Shown here: positions 8,951-18,000 of the stretch, piece after piece
Position numbering within the stretch: position 1 is the stretch's first letter
How the letters are laid out: each line of letters starts with the position of its first letter
NCBI RefSeq assembly: GCF_006494365.1
Contig: NZ_VHIP01000017.1
Location: 1-64,000 of the forward strand
DNA from: Aestuariibacter sp. GS-14
GTDB lineage: Bacteria; Pseudomonadota; Gammaproteobacteria; Enterobacterales; Alteromonadaceae
DNA length: 64,000 bases
Direction of reading: 5' to 3'
Notes under the pieces: generated by a model
The model's database searches: none
Told to the model about the DNA's origin: nothing
Seen by the model: the letters and a program-made list of their open reading frames with translations, nothing else
Position numbers and translations under genes: made by a program

Positions 8951-11782
8951 ATGGATAACATAGAAGTTCGCGGTGCCCGCACCCACAATCTGAAAAATAT
9001 CGATATCACTATTCCCCGTGACAAACTGGTGGTGATCACCGGCTTGTCAGGCTCCGGGAAATCATCTCTGGCGTTCGATACCTTATACGCTGAAGGCCAG
9101 CGACGTTATGTTGAGTCGTTGTCAGCTTACGCGCGTCAGTTTTTGTCGATGATGGAAAAACCCGATGTTGATCACATCGAGGGGTTGTCTCCGGCGATAT
9201 CCATTGAGCAAAAATCCACCTCGCACAACCCGCGCTCAACCGTGGGTACGATTACCGAGATCTACGATTATTTGCGTTTAATGTTTGCCCGGGTAGGCAC
9301 GCCGCGCTGTCCGGAGCACGATGTAGCACTGGATGCCCAAACCATTTCTCAAATGGTCGACCGCGTACTGGAATTACCGGAAGGCACCAAGCTGATGCTG
9401 CTAGCACCAGTAGTGCAAAACCGAAAGGGCGAACACGTTAAAACCCTTCAGTCGCTGGCGGCACAAGGTTACATTAGGGCACGTATCGACGGTGAAGTGT
9501 GTGATTTGTCGGATCCACCCGAATTAGATTTGCACAAAAAACACACCATCGAGGTGGTTATCGACCGCTTTAAAGTGCGCGACGACTTGCAACTGCGTCT
9601 TGCTGAAAGCTTTGAAACGGCGTTGGCGCTGTCGGCAGGAAATGCCAAAGTAGCGTACATGGACGAACCGGATACGCCGGAAATCATCTTTTCAGCTAAC
9701 TTTGCCTGTCCGCATTGTGGCTACAGCATTAGTGAACTTGAACCGCGTTTATTCTCTTTCAACAATCCGGCCGGTGCCTGTGGCACCTGTGATGGTCTGG
9801 GTACACGCCAGTTTTTCGACCCGTTCAAAGTGGTTACCAATGACGAAATCAGTTTATCTGGCGGCGCCATTCGTGGCTGGGATAAGCGCAGCTACTATTA
9901 TTTTCAAATGCTGCAGGCGGTAGCTGATCATTACGGCTTTAGTCTTACGGTACCACTTAACGAATTATCCGATGAACACAGAAACATTGTGCTGTTCGGC
10001 TCTAAGGGCAAGTCGATCAATTTCCGCTATATCAACGATCGCGGCGATATTATGGAGCGCAAGCATCCATTTGAGGGGATTATCCCGAATATGGAACGCC
10101 GTTACCGTGAAACCGAATCCAATACCGTTCGCGAAGAACTCTCCAAGTTCCTGAGCCAGCAACCTTGTAACAGTTGCGGCGGCACGCGCCTGCGCACAGA
10201 AGCTCGCCACGTATTCATTGAAGGCACCAACTTACCTGCTATTGCAGATATGTCGATTGCCGGTGCTTACGACTTTTTTGAGCATCTGAATTTGTCGGGT
10301 CAACGTGCACAGATAGCTGACAAGATATTAAAAGAAATTCTCGACCGCTTGCGCTTCCTGGTAAACGTGGGTCTGAACTACCTGTCACTGTCGCGCAGTG
10401 CTGATACGCTTTCCGGTGGCGAAGCGCAGCGAATTCGTCTCGCCAGTCAGATTGGAGCGGGCCTTGTTGGGGTGATGTATGTTCTCGACGAACCCTCAAT
10501 TGGATTACACCAGCGTGACAACGAACGCTTGCTGAAAACCCTCACCCACCTGCGCGACCTGGGTAATACCGTATTGGTGGTAGAGCACGACGAAGACGCC
10601 ATTAAAGAAGCCGATTATATTATTGATATTGGCCCTGGCGCGGGTGTGCATGGCGGTCAAATCATTGCCCAGGGCACACTGGATGACATTCTGAATAACG
10701 AAAACTCGCTAACCGGAAAATACTTGTCTGGCCGCGAGAAAATTGAAGTACCTGCCGAGCGCAACAAAGCGAAAGACGGCCAATGGCTGGAATTAACCGG
10801 CGCAACGGGCAACAACCTGAAAGACGTGACATTGCGTATCCCGATAGGCGTGATGACCTGTATAACGGGTGTTTCAGGCTCGGGTAAATCTACCCTGATC
10901 AACGATACCTTCTATCGCATAGCACACCGTGAACTTAACAACGCCACTACCAGTGAGCCAGCACCGTATAAGTCAATTACCGGCCTGGATAAACTCGACA
11001 AAGTGGTCGATATCGATCAAAGCCCAATTGGACGCACACCGCGCTCAAACCCGGCAACTTACGCTGGCATATTCACACCCATTCGCGAAATGTTCGCCGG
11101 CACGCAGGAAGCCCGTTCACGCGGCTACAAGCCTGGCCGCTTTAGCTTCAACGTAAAAGGCGGTCGCTGTGAAGCCTGTCAGGGCGATGGGGTAATAAAA
11201 GTTGAGATGCACTTCCTGCCCGACGTATACGTGCCGTGCGATGTCTGTAAAGGCAAGCGCTACAACCGCGAAACGCTGGAAATTAAATACAAGGATAAAA
11301 ATATTCATCAGGTACTGGAAATGACCGTTGAAGATGCCCGCGAGTTCTTCGACCCGATTCCAGCTATTGCCCGCAAATTGCAAACCCTGATGGATGTTGG
11401 TTTGTCTTACATTCGCTTAGGTCAGGCTGCTACCACGTTATCGGGCGGTGAAGCTCAGCGTGTAAAACTGGCCAAAGAACTGTCTAAACGCGATACCGGC
11501 CAAACCCTGTATATTCTGGATGAGCCGACTACGGGTTTGCACTTCCACGATATTAAACAGCTGTTGGGTATGCTGCACCGCCTGCGCGATCACGGCAACA
11601 CTGTGGTAGTCATTGAGCACAACCTGGACGTCATTAAAACGGCCGACTATCTGGTAGATTTAGGACCGGAAGGTGGCTCAGGCGGCGGACAGATCATTGC
11701 CGAAGGCACGCCGGAAGACATTGCTGAAAGCCCGGTTTCACATACTGGCCGTTTCTTAAAACCGCTTCTTAAGCAGGTGTAA
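8951..11782 (+). CDS. uvrA: Excinuclease ABC subunit A
   Basis: Damage-recognition ATPase of nucleotide excision repair, acting with UvrB. The open frame extends to 8741, but the family start [15 protein letters not shown] is the ATG at 8951, giving 943 residues. There are two ABC modules, with Walker [10 protein letters not shown] near residue 31 and GVSGSGKST near 640, each with an LSGGEAQR signature ([12 protein letters not shown] and [12 protein letters not shown]). There are zinc-finger cysteine pairs, notably CEACQGDG with CDVCKGKR. The upstream region contains no CTG-N10-CAG LexA box, unlike E. coli uvrA. The next gene starts one base after the stop codon. Confidence 0.98.
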   Translation: MDNIEVRGARTHNLKNIDITIPRDKLVVITGLSGSGKSSLAFDTLYAEGQRRYVESLSAYARQFLSMMEKPDVDHIEGLSPAISIEQKSTSHNPRSTVGTITEIYDYLRLMFARVGTPRCPEHDVALDAQTISQMVDRVLELPEGTKLMLLAPVVQNRKGEHVKTLQSLAAQGYIRARIDGEVCDLSDPPELDLHKKHTIEVVIDRFKVRDDLQLRLAESFETALALSAGNAKVAYMDEPDTPEIIFSANFACPHCGYSISELEPRLFSFNNPAGACGTCDGLGTRQFFDPFKVVTNDEISLSGGAIRGWDKRSYYYFQMLQAVADHYGFSLTVPLNELSDEHRNIVLFGSKGKSINFRYINDRGDIMERKHPFEGIIPNMERRYRETESNTVREELSKFLSQQPCNSCGGTRLRTEARHVFIEGTNLPAIADMSIAGAYDFFEHLNLSGQRAQIADKILKEILDRLRFLVNVGLNYLSLSRSADTLSGGEAQRIRLASQIGAGLVGVMYVLDEPSIGLHQRDNERLLKTLTHLRDLGNTVLVVEHDEDAIKEADYIIDIGPGAGVHGGQIIAQGTLDDILNNENSLTGKYLSGREKIEVPAERNKAKDGQWLELTGATGNNLKDVTLRIPIGVMTCITGVSGSGKSTLINDTFYRIAHRELNNATTSEPAPYKSITGLDKLDKVVDIDQSPIGRTPRSNPATYAGIFTPIREMFAGTQEARSRGYKPGRFSFNVKGGRCEACQGDGVIKVEMHFLPDVYVPCDVCKGKRYNRETLEIKYKDKNIHQVLEMTVEDAREFFDPIPAIARKLQTLMDVGLSYIRLGQAATTLSGGEAQRVKLAKELSKRDTGQTLYILDEPTTGLHFHDIKQLLGMLHRLRDHGNTVVVIEHNLDVIKTADYLVDLGPEGGSGGGQIIAEGTPEDIAESPVSHTGRFLKPLLKQV

Positions 11783-11783
11783 T

Positions 11784-12188
11784 ATGTTTGAAATGACAAC
11801 CAATGTGCGTTTCAGCGAAACTGACGGCGCAGGACATGTAGGGAATACCGTAATGGTGGTGTGGTTTGAAGAAGGCCGTACCCCCTTGTTCAAAATGTTT
11901 ACCCCCTCGCTTGAGCTGGAGAGCTGGCCACTGATACTGGCCAGTTATCAGGTAAATTTTCACGCGCAAATTTTCTATGGCGAACCCGTTACCATTAAAA
12001 CCTGGGTTAAACGCATTGGAAACAGCTCTTTCGAGGCTTATCAGGAAGCCTGGCAGGGTGGTAAGCGCTGTAACTCTGGCACTACCACCATGGTGCACTA
12101 CAATTACGAGACACAGAAAACCGCAGCAATCCCCGACAATATCAAAGCCGCATTAAGCGAGCACCTGCTGCCAGAAGGCCACGAGTAA
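11784..12188 (+). CDS. Acyl-CoA thioesterase, 4HBT/YbgC-like hot-dog fold
   Basis: A 134-residue hot-dog-fold protein of the 4-hydroxybenzoyl-CoA thioesterase type. The N-terminus MTTNVRFSETDGAGHVGNTV holds the conserved RFxExDxxGHVxN block with the catalytic Asp. It hydrolyses acyl-CoA thioesters; the chain length preference is unknown. The ATG is one base after the uvrA stop, so translation is probably coupled. The 2OG oxygenase follows 5 bases later. The functional link to uvrA is not obvious and is probably only transcriptional. Confidence 0.85.
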   Translation: MFEMTTNVRFSETDGAGHVGNTVMVVWFEEGRTPLFKMFTPSLELESWPLILASYQVNFHAQIFYGEPVTIKTWVKRIGNSSFEAYQEAWQGGKRCNSGTTTMVHYNYETQKTAAIPDNIKAALSEHLLPEGHE

Positions 12189-12193
12189 GTAAC

Positions 12194-12886
12194 ATGACCA
12201 CATTCATTGAAGTGATTGATAATGCGTTACCCGCCCAGTTGTGCAGCGACATTATTAATACCTTCGATGCCAGCGGGCAATTAGCACCGGGGCGCACCGG
12301 TGGAGGTGTAGACACCGACAAGAAGCGCTCAATGGATGTGTCTTTTTCACATAACCCGGAATTCCAGTCCTATCACCAGCAGGTATTTCAGGTATGTGGT
12401 AATGCCATTTTTAATTACCTGAAAAAGTACTACTTCGCCATAGTAGGGCCGCTTGGACTAACACTTCCTGATCCCAATACTGGCCAACCGGTAAAACTCA
12501 CATCAGAGAACTTTGAAACCCTGGGATTACCACAATTGCCGATGTTAATTCAGCACTTGTTCCGATTGGGCGATATCAACGCCCAGCGCTATGAAAAAGG
12601 CCATGGCGGCTATCCTTACTGGCATTCAGAGGTGTTTCCACAGGCACCACACAACGAAGCCCTGCACCGCATTCTGCTATTTATGTTTTACCTGAATGAC
12701 GTAGAAGAAGGCGGCAGTACCGATTTTTATTATCAAAATGTATCTATTCAGCCAAAAGCTGGCCGCATGGTGATCGCCCCAGCCTATTTTACTCACACTC
12801 ACCGAGGCCAAATCCCGGTTTCAGACAACAAATATATCCTCACCTCTTGGGTGCTGTTTAATCGCGCTGAACAGTTGTATGGTTAG
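12194..12886 (+). CDS. 2OG-Fe(II) oxygenase family protein (HxE variant)
   Basis: A 230-residue prolyl-hydroxylase-like protein. The double-stranded beta-helix core gives YWHSEVF (His144, Glu146), then HRGQIPVSDNKYIL with His203 as the distal metal ligand and Lys213 as the probable 2-oxoglutarate carboxylate contact. The usual HxD dyad is therefore HxE. The segment FMFYLNDVEEGGSTDF is typical for the P4H-like subgroup. No signal peptide is present, so it acts in the cytosol. The substrate is unknown. It is the last gene of the uvrA-thioesterase-oxygenase string, beginning 5 bases after the thioesterase. Confidence 0.8.
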   Translation: MTTFIEVIDNALPAQLCSDIINTFDASGQLAPGRTGGGVDTDKKRSMDVSFSHNPEFQSYHQQVFQVCGNAIFNYLKKYYFAIVGPLGLTLPDPNTGQPVKLTSENFETLGLPQLPMLIQHLFRLGDINAQRYEKGHGGYPYWHSEVFPQAPHNEALHRILLFMFYLNDVEEGGSTDFYYQNVSIQPKAGRMVIAPAYFTHTHRGQIPVSDNKYILTSWVLFNRAEQLYG

Positions 12887-13104
12887 CGCTGAGAACCCTG
12901 CTGTTACTCTACAATCTCAGTCTTACCATCAACAGCACACCGGTATTTATATGTAGAGTTCCAGCCCATCGCTGGGCCGTTAGCCTGTTACCTCATCCAC
13001 ACAGAAACATCAGTTGATGTGATTGCGCTCGGTAATCAAATCAAAACATGATTTGAATAAACAAGCTAATCCCTGCACAGAAACAATGCCATCGTCCAAG
13101 ACAA

Positions 13105-13129
13105 CAATGCACCGGCTAGCGGTGCATTG
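13105..13129. terminator. Hairpin downstream of amtB
   Basis: A perfect 10-base stem (CAATGCACCG with CGGTGCATTG) with loop GCTAG lies 26 bases beyond the amtB stop. On the minus strand it is followed by TTGTCTTGG, not a strong T-tract, so it may be a weak terminator or an mRNA-stabilising hairpin. The remainder of 12887-13154 has only a short CAGCCC/GGGC hairpin near 12965 and no gene. Confidence 0.5.
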
Positions 13130-13154
13130 ACGTACAGGAATAACCAGAGCTGAA

Positions 13155-14441
13155 TTACAGGTTGTAACCGCGCTCGTCGTGACTGGAAATATCCAGGCCC
13201 TGATGTTCTGTTTCGGTATCCACGCGCAACCCTTTGGTTAACACCGCTACCACTTTCAGCAGGATCCATGACACCACCGCGGTGTAAGCAAATACGCTTA
13301 CAATGCCAATGATTTGCACAGTTACCTGATCACCAATACTGGTGTTGTCGCCACCAAAGCCATAGCCGCTGAACAGGCCTAGCTCTGGTGAACAGAATAC
13401 ACCGGCAAGCAGTGTACCTAAAATACCGCCCACACCATGCACCGGGAATACGTCCAGCGAATCATCGATTTTCCACTTTTGCTTAATCAATACAGTACAG
13501 TAGAAGCAAATTACGCCAGCCGTTAAACCGATCACCAGACCCGCTGCCGGACTAACAAATCCCGATGCCGGCGTAATAGTGCCCAACCCCGCAACCATAC
13601 CGGTTACAATACCCAGTACAGACGGCTTACCATATTTCACCCATTCCAGTGTCATCCACGCCAGCGAACCCGCCGCTGCGCTGATGTGTGTAACCAGCAT
13701 AGCCATTGACGCGTCACCGTTAGCTGCTACAGCACTCCCGCCGTTGAAGCCAAACCAACCTACCCACAGCATACCTGCACCACCAACCGTCATGGTTAGA
13801 TTATGTGGAATCATGGACGAGCTGCCATAACCGTTTCGGTTACCAATAACCAGTGCGGCCACCAGCGCACCCACACCTGCCGTAATGTGCACAACCGTAC
13901 CGCCAGCGAAATCCAGTAGGCCCATTTGTGCTAACCAACCGCCGCCCCACACCCAGTGACACACGGGTAAATACACCAGCACAAGCCACACAAGCGCAAA
14001 AATCAGTACGGAAGAAAACTTCATACGCTCAGCAAAGCCCCCTACCATCAGCGCAGGCGTGATAACGGCAAACGTAAGCTGGAACATAAAGAACAATGGT
14101 TCTGGAATAGTACCCGACAAACTGTCTTTAGTGACGCCGTCCAGAAACACTTTAGAGAAATCACCAATAAAGCTGTTGCCTTCAGTGAAGGCCAGGCTAT
14201 ATCCCGCAATTAACCAAATGAGTGATGCGCCGCATGCAATGGCAAAACACTGCATGAGCACAGACAACACGTTTTTGCTGCGTACCAGACCACCGTAGAA
14301 AAACGATAATCCTGGCAGGGTCATAAATAACACCAGTGCGGTAGAAGTAAGGATCCAGGCAGTGTCACCACTGTCGGCGGATTCCTGCGCGAATGCCGAG
14401 CACGGCAAAAGTAAAGCAACAGCTAAAAGCCAGTTACGCAT
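13155..14441 (-). CDS. amtB: Ammonium transporter
   Basis: Inner-membrane Amt/Rh-family ammonium channel of 428 residues. A cleavable signal peptide (MRNWLLAVALLLPCSAFA, then QES) precedes eleven membrane segments. Motifs include FFYGGLVRSKNVLSVLMQC, the HITAGVGALVAALV block with the pore His, and FPVHGVGGILGTLLAGVF with the second pore His. The C-terminal tail GLDISSHDERGYNL matches the GlnK-contacting GLDxxxHGExxY motif of E. coli AmtB except that the Gly after His is Asp. No glnK gene adjoins it on either side, unlike in most proteobacteria. I saw no convincing sigma-54 promoter upstream. Confidence 0.95.
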   Translation of the reverse strand: MRNWLLAVALLLPCSAFAQESADSGDTAWILTSTALVLFMTLPGLSFFYGGLVRSKNVLSVLMQCFAIACGASLIWLIAGYSLAFTEGNSFIGDFSKVFLDGVTKDSLSGTIPEPLFFMFQLTFAVITPALMVGGFAERMKFSSVLIFALVWLVLVYLPVCHWVWGGGWLAQMGLLDFAGGTVVHITAGVGALVAALVIGNRNGYGSSSMIPHNLTMTVGGAGMLWVGWFGFNGGSAVAANGDASMAMLVTHISAAAGSLAWMTLEWVKYGKPSVLGIVTGMVAGLGTITPASGFVSPAAGLVIGLTAGVICFYCTVLIKQKWKIDDSLDVFPVHGVGGILGTLLAGVFCSPELGLFSGYGFGGDNTSIGDQVTVQIIGIVSVFAYTAVVSWILLKVVAVLTKGLRVDTETEHQGLDISSHDERGYNL

Positions 14442-14766
14442 ATTGTTGTCCTGAATTGTAATAATGAGTTTTGGATTTATCTGCCTCTATTCAAGGCTTA
14501 TTTTATTTCTGTGGGACGTTGTTGCCGAAAACTGTTCAGTGATTCGACAAATCCGGCCCGAGCCGCGCGATGTTAGAATTATTTTTTACGAAGCGTATTT
14601 TTAGCAAAAATATACCTGACACGCGTATTATTAAAAAGTCTAAATTTATGCATATTTATTCATGATTATGCTTTTTTGATTGAATACAGGCCTGACTGGC
14701 CGATATTTCCTGCCTCGCAGCGCCGTTCACAATTTTCGCAAACACACTAACAAATTAAGTAAATGG
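14442..14766. other. Non-coding stretch upstream of amtB
   Basis: AT-rich DNA without an open frame of note. It should hold the amtB promoter. One sequence on the minus strand (GGTATATTTTTGC near 14608-14620) resembles a GG/GC sigma-54 element, but the GG-to-GC spacing is one base short. No repeat or strong hairpin was seen. Confidence 0.4.
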
Positions 14767-14988
14767 GAAATACTGGTGGCTTTTTAATCTGTGCTATTAC
14801 ATTGTGCCGACCCGAAAGGCGAAGGCTGGTCAATTTATGCTATCTGGGCAGACAGCATCGACGGTTGTATCGATCCTGGCCATATAGTAGGTGAAGACGG
14901 TAAACGCTATCTCTTTGTGAATGGCATCCGCAAAGTCAGATTAACCGACGATGGACTGGCTACCGTCGGTAAGCTGGAAATGGCATAA
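14767..14988 (+). pseudogene. Remnant of a GH43-family glycosyl hydrolase
   Basis: The frame from a GTG at 14791 reads EGWSIYAIWADSIDG, then IDPGHIVGEDGKRYLF, then VNGIRKVRLTDDGLATVGKLEMA and a stop. These blocks match the middle of GH43 beta-xylosidase/arabinofuranosidase-type proteins. In my recollection of the family, about a dozen residues (a GPWSxP-type stretch) normally sit between the ADSI block and the IDPGH block, so an internal deletion is likely. A YYIVPT-like string lies just upstream in another frame, suggesting a frameshift. Neither the catalytic N-terminal region nor the rest of the five-bladed propeller is present. It is too short to be an enzyme, so I call it a decayed gene. 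Assignment is from recalled family patterns, not a search. Confidence 0.6.
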
Positions 14989-15009
14989 ACACAGCAGGTG
15001 GCACTGAGA

Positions 15010-15543
15010 TTATTTAGCTGCCACCAGCTTTTCTAGTAAGGCTTCAATGCGTTTTACGCTAGCGGTTAATTCCTCCAACCCGGTATCACCTGACTCGTCT
15101 TTTGTCTGGCTGGATATTGGTTTGGCGGTCATATTGTCTTTTTGCGTTAATATGGCCTCCCGGAATTCGGCAGCATCGACAATGCCAATTAGCGATACCA
15201 GCGCTCCAGGCCCTGACTGACCAGCGGTTTCGAAGCTCAGGCGCTGCAAATTGAAAGCACGCATGAGTGGCCCCTGACTCATAGCTACGTCGGTTATTTT
15301 TTCCAGTGGGATGGATTTCTCCACCTTAAACAATATACCGCGTTTGACTACCAGCTTGCGCTCGGTAAGCGTAGCCGACATTGCGCTGAGCATTTTACCG
15401 CTCACCAGCAAAAAAATGGGGATAGAAAGAATCAGTAAAGGGATACCTATTAAGGTAAGCACTGACACCAGTAACCAGCTCATCAGCCAGTACTGTTTTA
15501 CCGCTGGATTAAATGAGGCGCTTAACAGCACGTTTTCCGACAT
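15010..15543 (-). CDS. Bacterial PH (bPH2) domain membrane protein
   Basis: A 177-residue protein starting at the ATG at 15543 (MSENVLLSASF), preceded by GGGAGAG at good spacing; the frame is open 63 bases further upstream. A hydrophobic pair (about residues 20-50) is followed by a bPH2-like module (ATLTERKLVVKRGILFKVEKSIPLEKITDVAM). A charged tail ends in a short helix, VKRIEALLEKLV, that could oligomerise. YdbS/YdbT-type bPH2 proteins are membrane-associated and of unknown biochemical role. It lies 17 bases or more downstream of the DUF3299 gene on the same strand. Confidence 0.75.
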   Translation of the reverse strand: MSENVLLSASFNPAVKQYWLMSWLLVSVLTLIGIPLLILSIPIFLLVSGKMLSAMSATLTERKLVVKRGILFKVEKSIPLEKITDVAMSQGPLMRAFNLQRLSFETAGQSGPGALVSLIGIVDAAEFREAILTQKDNMTAKPISSQTKDESGDTGLEELTASVKRIEALLEKLVAAK

Positions 15544-15623
15544 CAGTCTCTCCCTGAACCTGTGGGTGTGAATGCCTGTTATCGCACGAGCCGGTGCAAT
15601 ATGCAACGCACAGACCCGCCTGA

Positions 15624-16106
15624 TTAATATGCCGTTACAGTTTTGCCTTGCATGCTGTAGCCCGCCGCCGCGATATCACCTTCCCAGCGCACGGTATTGA
15701 ATACACCCTCTACCCACACCGCGTCATACAGGTTTTCTACCGGCACACCTTCGTCCATTTTGACATACACGATTTGATTCGACGCAGGGGGTGGAACGTG
15801 AATACAAGCGCCAAAAAACGGTACCAGTAAAAATTCGGTAGTCAATTCGGCGGTGCCTTCCAGCGGTACAATAAATCCCGGTAATTTCACCCGCTTATTA
15901 TTATATACCTCTACCACTGGCGCATTCGGCTGTACCTGCGCCATTTTATTGTTGTGATCAGTTTTTCCCGGAGCCAGTTCATTAAAGCCCGCTGGCACTA
16001 AATCTTCCCAGTACAATTCGATGGGCTCAGCCGCCGTCGCAGTACCCATGGCAAATAACAACAATAAGCCTGTATAAATCAATTTAAAAGACAACAACTT
16101 AACCAT
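15624..16106 (-). CDS. Exported DUF3299 protein
   Basis: A 160-residue periplasmic protein with a signal peptide (MVKLLSFKLIYTGLLLLFAM..ATAA). The mature part contains the DUF3299 pattern: IELYWEDLVPAGF, VKLPGFIVPLEG, LLVPFFGACIHVPPPASNQ and a C-terminal AAAGYSMQG. The GACIHVPPP block with its single Cys and His is the signature of the family. Members often occur near metal-uptake genes, so a metal-related periplasmic role is possible but unproven, and no such transporter is adjacent here. It follows the ppa terminator, so it probably has its own promoter. Confidence 0.8.
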   Translation of the reverse strand: MVKLLSFKLIYTGLLLLFAMGTATAAEPIELYWEDLVPAGFNELAPGKTDHNNKMAQVQPNAPVVEVYNNKRVKLPGFIVPLEGTAELTTEFLLVPFFGACIHVPPPASNQIVYVKMDEGVPVENLYDAVWVEGVFNTVRWEGDIAAAGYSMQGKTVTAY

Positions 16107-16120
16107 GAAAACCCCAACAA

Positions 16121-16148
16121 TAAAAAAGGCCCGTTTTCACGAGCCTTC
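16121..16148 (-). terminator. Terminator of ppa
   Basis: On the minus strand, AAGGCTCG pairs with CGGGCCTT (one G-U pair) around a TGAAAA loop and is followed by a run of T. It lies 30 bases after the ppa stop codon. Confidence 0.75.
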
Positions 16149-16177
16149 AAACAGATGAGCACAAAATGCTTAACGGC

Positions 16178-16711
16178 TTATTCGCCTGCTTCGTAACGCT
16201 TAACGCTGTTTACAATTTCAGCTTTAGCGGCGGCGGCGTCTGCCCAACCGTCAACTTTCACCCATTTGCCAGCTTCAAGATCTTTGTAGTGCTCGAAGAA
16301 GTGCTCGATTTGCTTTAATAATAGCGGTTGAACGTCAGACGTTTCAAACACTTCACGGTACAAAGTAGACAGTTTGTCGATTGGTACAGCCAGTACTTTG
16401 GCATCTTTACCTGATTCGTCGGTCATGTTCAGTACGCCGATTGGACGACACTTGATTACTGAGCCAGCCAGCAGAGGGAATGGCGTAATTACCAGCACGT
16501 CTACCGGGTCACCATCTTCAGACAGCGTGTTTGGCACATAACCATAGTTAGTTGGGTAGTGCATACAAGTCGCCATGAAACGGTCAACGAAAATTGCACC
16601 GGTTTCTTTGTCTACTTCGTATTTCACTGGATCAGCATGTGCTGGGATCTCAATGATTACGTTTACTTCATCAGGCAGTTTCTTGCCTGCAGGTACGGCA
16701 TTCAAGCTCAT
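16178..16711 (-). CDS. ppa: Inorganic pyrophosphatase (family I, soluble)
   Basis: Cytosolic Mg-dependent enzyme hydrolysing pyrophosphate to phosphate and driving biosynthetic reactions forward. The frame is open to 16771, but the family start is the ATG at 16711 ([20 protein letters not shown]) with AAAGGA upstream, giving 177 residues, the usual hexameric-type length. The signature [10 protein letters not shown] carries the metal-binding Asp cluster. [18 protein letters not shown] and [12 protein letters not shown] are also present. It is preceded by fbp, whose terminator lies between them, and followed by its own terminator. Confidence 0.97.
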   Translation of the reverse strand: MSLNAVPAGKKLPDEVNVIIEIPAHADPVKYEVDKETGAIFVDRFMATCMHYPTNYGYVPNTLSEDGDPVDVLVITPFPLLAGSVIKCRPIGVLNMTDESGKDAKVLAVPIDKLSTLYREVFETSDVQPLLLKQIEHFFEHYKDLEAGKWVKVDGWADAAAAKAEIVNSVKRYEAGE

Positions 16712-16772
16712 GCTTAATTGTCCTTTAGTTAATCGAAAAAAAGTGCGACAAGTATAAGGCCAACACAACAAA

Positions 16773-16820
16773 AATAAAAACCCATGTGGCTATTTTCAGC
16801 CATACTCATGGGCTATTTTT
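16773..16820 (-). terminator. Terminator of fbp
   Basis: On the minus strand, CCCATG and CATGGG form the outer stem and TGGCT and AGCCA the inner one, followed by TTTTTATTTTTG. It begins 10 bases after the fbp stop codon and separates fbp from ppa. Confidence 0.8.
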
Positions 16821-16829
16821 ACTAACCAA

Positions 16830-17798
16830 TTAGTCGTAATAACTCAGACAGGTCTCAACTTCTTGTTTTGAGCCGAGAATAACCGGCACGCGTTGGTGAA
16901 TTTCTGTGGGCATCACTTCCATGATCCGACACTCACCGGTAGACGCCAAACCGCCCGCTTGTTCCATCAGGAAGGCCATTGGGTTGGCTTCGTACAATAA
17001 ACGCAGTTTACCGGGCTTAGCCGGGTTGCGCTTATCGAAGGGGTACATGAAAATACCACCACGACACAGCACGCGGTGAATATCACCTACCATCGCCGCA
17101 ACCCAGCGCATGTTGTAGTCTTTGCCACGCGGACCTTCTTCACCGGCCAGCAGGTCGGTAATGTAGTTCTGCATCGGCGCTTCCCAGTGACGCTGATTAG
17201 ACGCATTAATGGCAAATTCAGACGTTTCTGCCGGCACTTGAATATTGGCGTGGGTCAGCAGGAAACCACCGTGGGTTTTATCCAATGTGTATATGTGTGT
17301 GCCGCGGCCAGTGGTCATGGCCAGCATAGTTGACGGGCCGTACAATACGTAACCGGCGGCAACCATTTGCGTACCCGGCTGCAAAAACGCCGACGGGTCG
17401 TTTGGCTTCATCCACTGTGGTGCGTGGGCAATCGAGAAGATAGTCCCAATCAGACTGTTAATTTCCGTGTTAGATGAACCATCCAGCGGATCAAAGCTCA
17501 CCAGGTACTTGCCGTCCGGGTGACATGGCACAACGTCATCTTCTTCTTCAGAGGAGATGGCTTTAACATAGCCTGATTCTTTTAGAATATCTTTCAGTAT
17601 CTGGTTGGAAATCACATCCAGTTTCTTTTGCGTTTCACCCTGAACGTTTTCACTCAGAGTAGAACCCAGTACACCTGCCAGAGCACCCTGGCTAACCCGG
17701 AAGGAAATTTCCTTACAGCCTGCCAGCAGGGTTCTGATCAACAGAATGAGTTCAAGCGGTGCGCCGTCTTGTTGCAGTTGAGAGTTAAGTCGTTTCAT
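16830..17798 (-). CDS. fbp: Fructose-1,6-bisphosphatase, class I
   Basis: Gluconeogenic phosphatase, cytosolic. The 322 residues are close to the 332 of E. coli Fbp. Metal and substrate motifs are visible: SSEEEDDVV (acidic metal site), [11 protein letters not shown] (the class I signature DPLDGSSN) and [21 protein letters not shown] near the C-terminus. The start [12 protein letters not shown] is 24 or so residues later than some family members annotate. The gene is divergent from mpl, as in several gammaproteobacteria. Confidence 0.96.
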   Translation of the reverse strand: MKRLNSQLQQDGAPLELILLIRTLLAGCKEISFRVSQGALAGVLGSTLSENVQGETQKKLDVISNQILKDILKESGYVKAISSEEEDDVVPCHPDGKYLVSFDPLDGSSNTEINSLIGTIFSIAHAPQWMKPNDPSAFLQPGTQMVAAGYVLYGPSTMLAMTTGRGTHIYTLDKTHGGFLLTHANIQVPAETSEFAINASNQRHWEAPMQNYITDLLAGEEGPRGKDYNMRWVAAMVGDIHRVLCRGGIFMYPFDKRNPAKPGKLRLLYEANPMAFLMEQAGGLASTGECRIMEVMPTEIHQRVPVILGSKQEVETCLSYYD

Positions 17799-18000
17799 GA
17801 TTTGCGTAAGCCTTTTTTATGTGTAGGGTAACTTCGCATTAAACGGGAGGCATAATGCTGGCTCTCTCCGTTGCTGCCTGCCAGCAATCGAGCCTGTATA
17901 GATTGTAAACTGACTGGGCCCCGAAAGGAAATCAGATGTTTAGGCAACACCGCAGGCTTCTGTTAAAGTATCCGGATATGAAATTACTGCAGGAAGGTTA

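Noticed and set aside
14608-14620. Sigma-54 promoter for amtB
   Set aside because: The GG and GC elements are nine, not ten, bases apart and the flanking consensus is poor.
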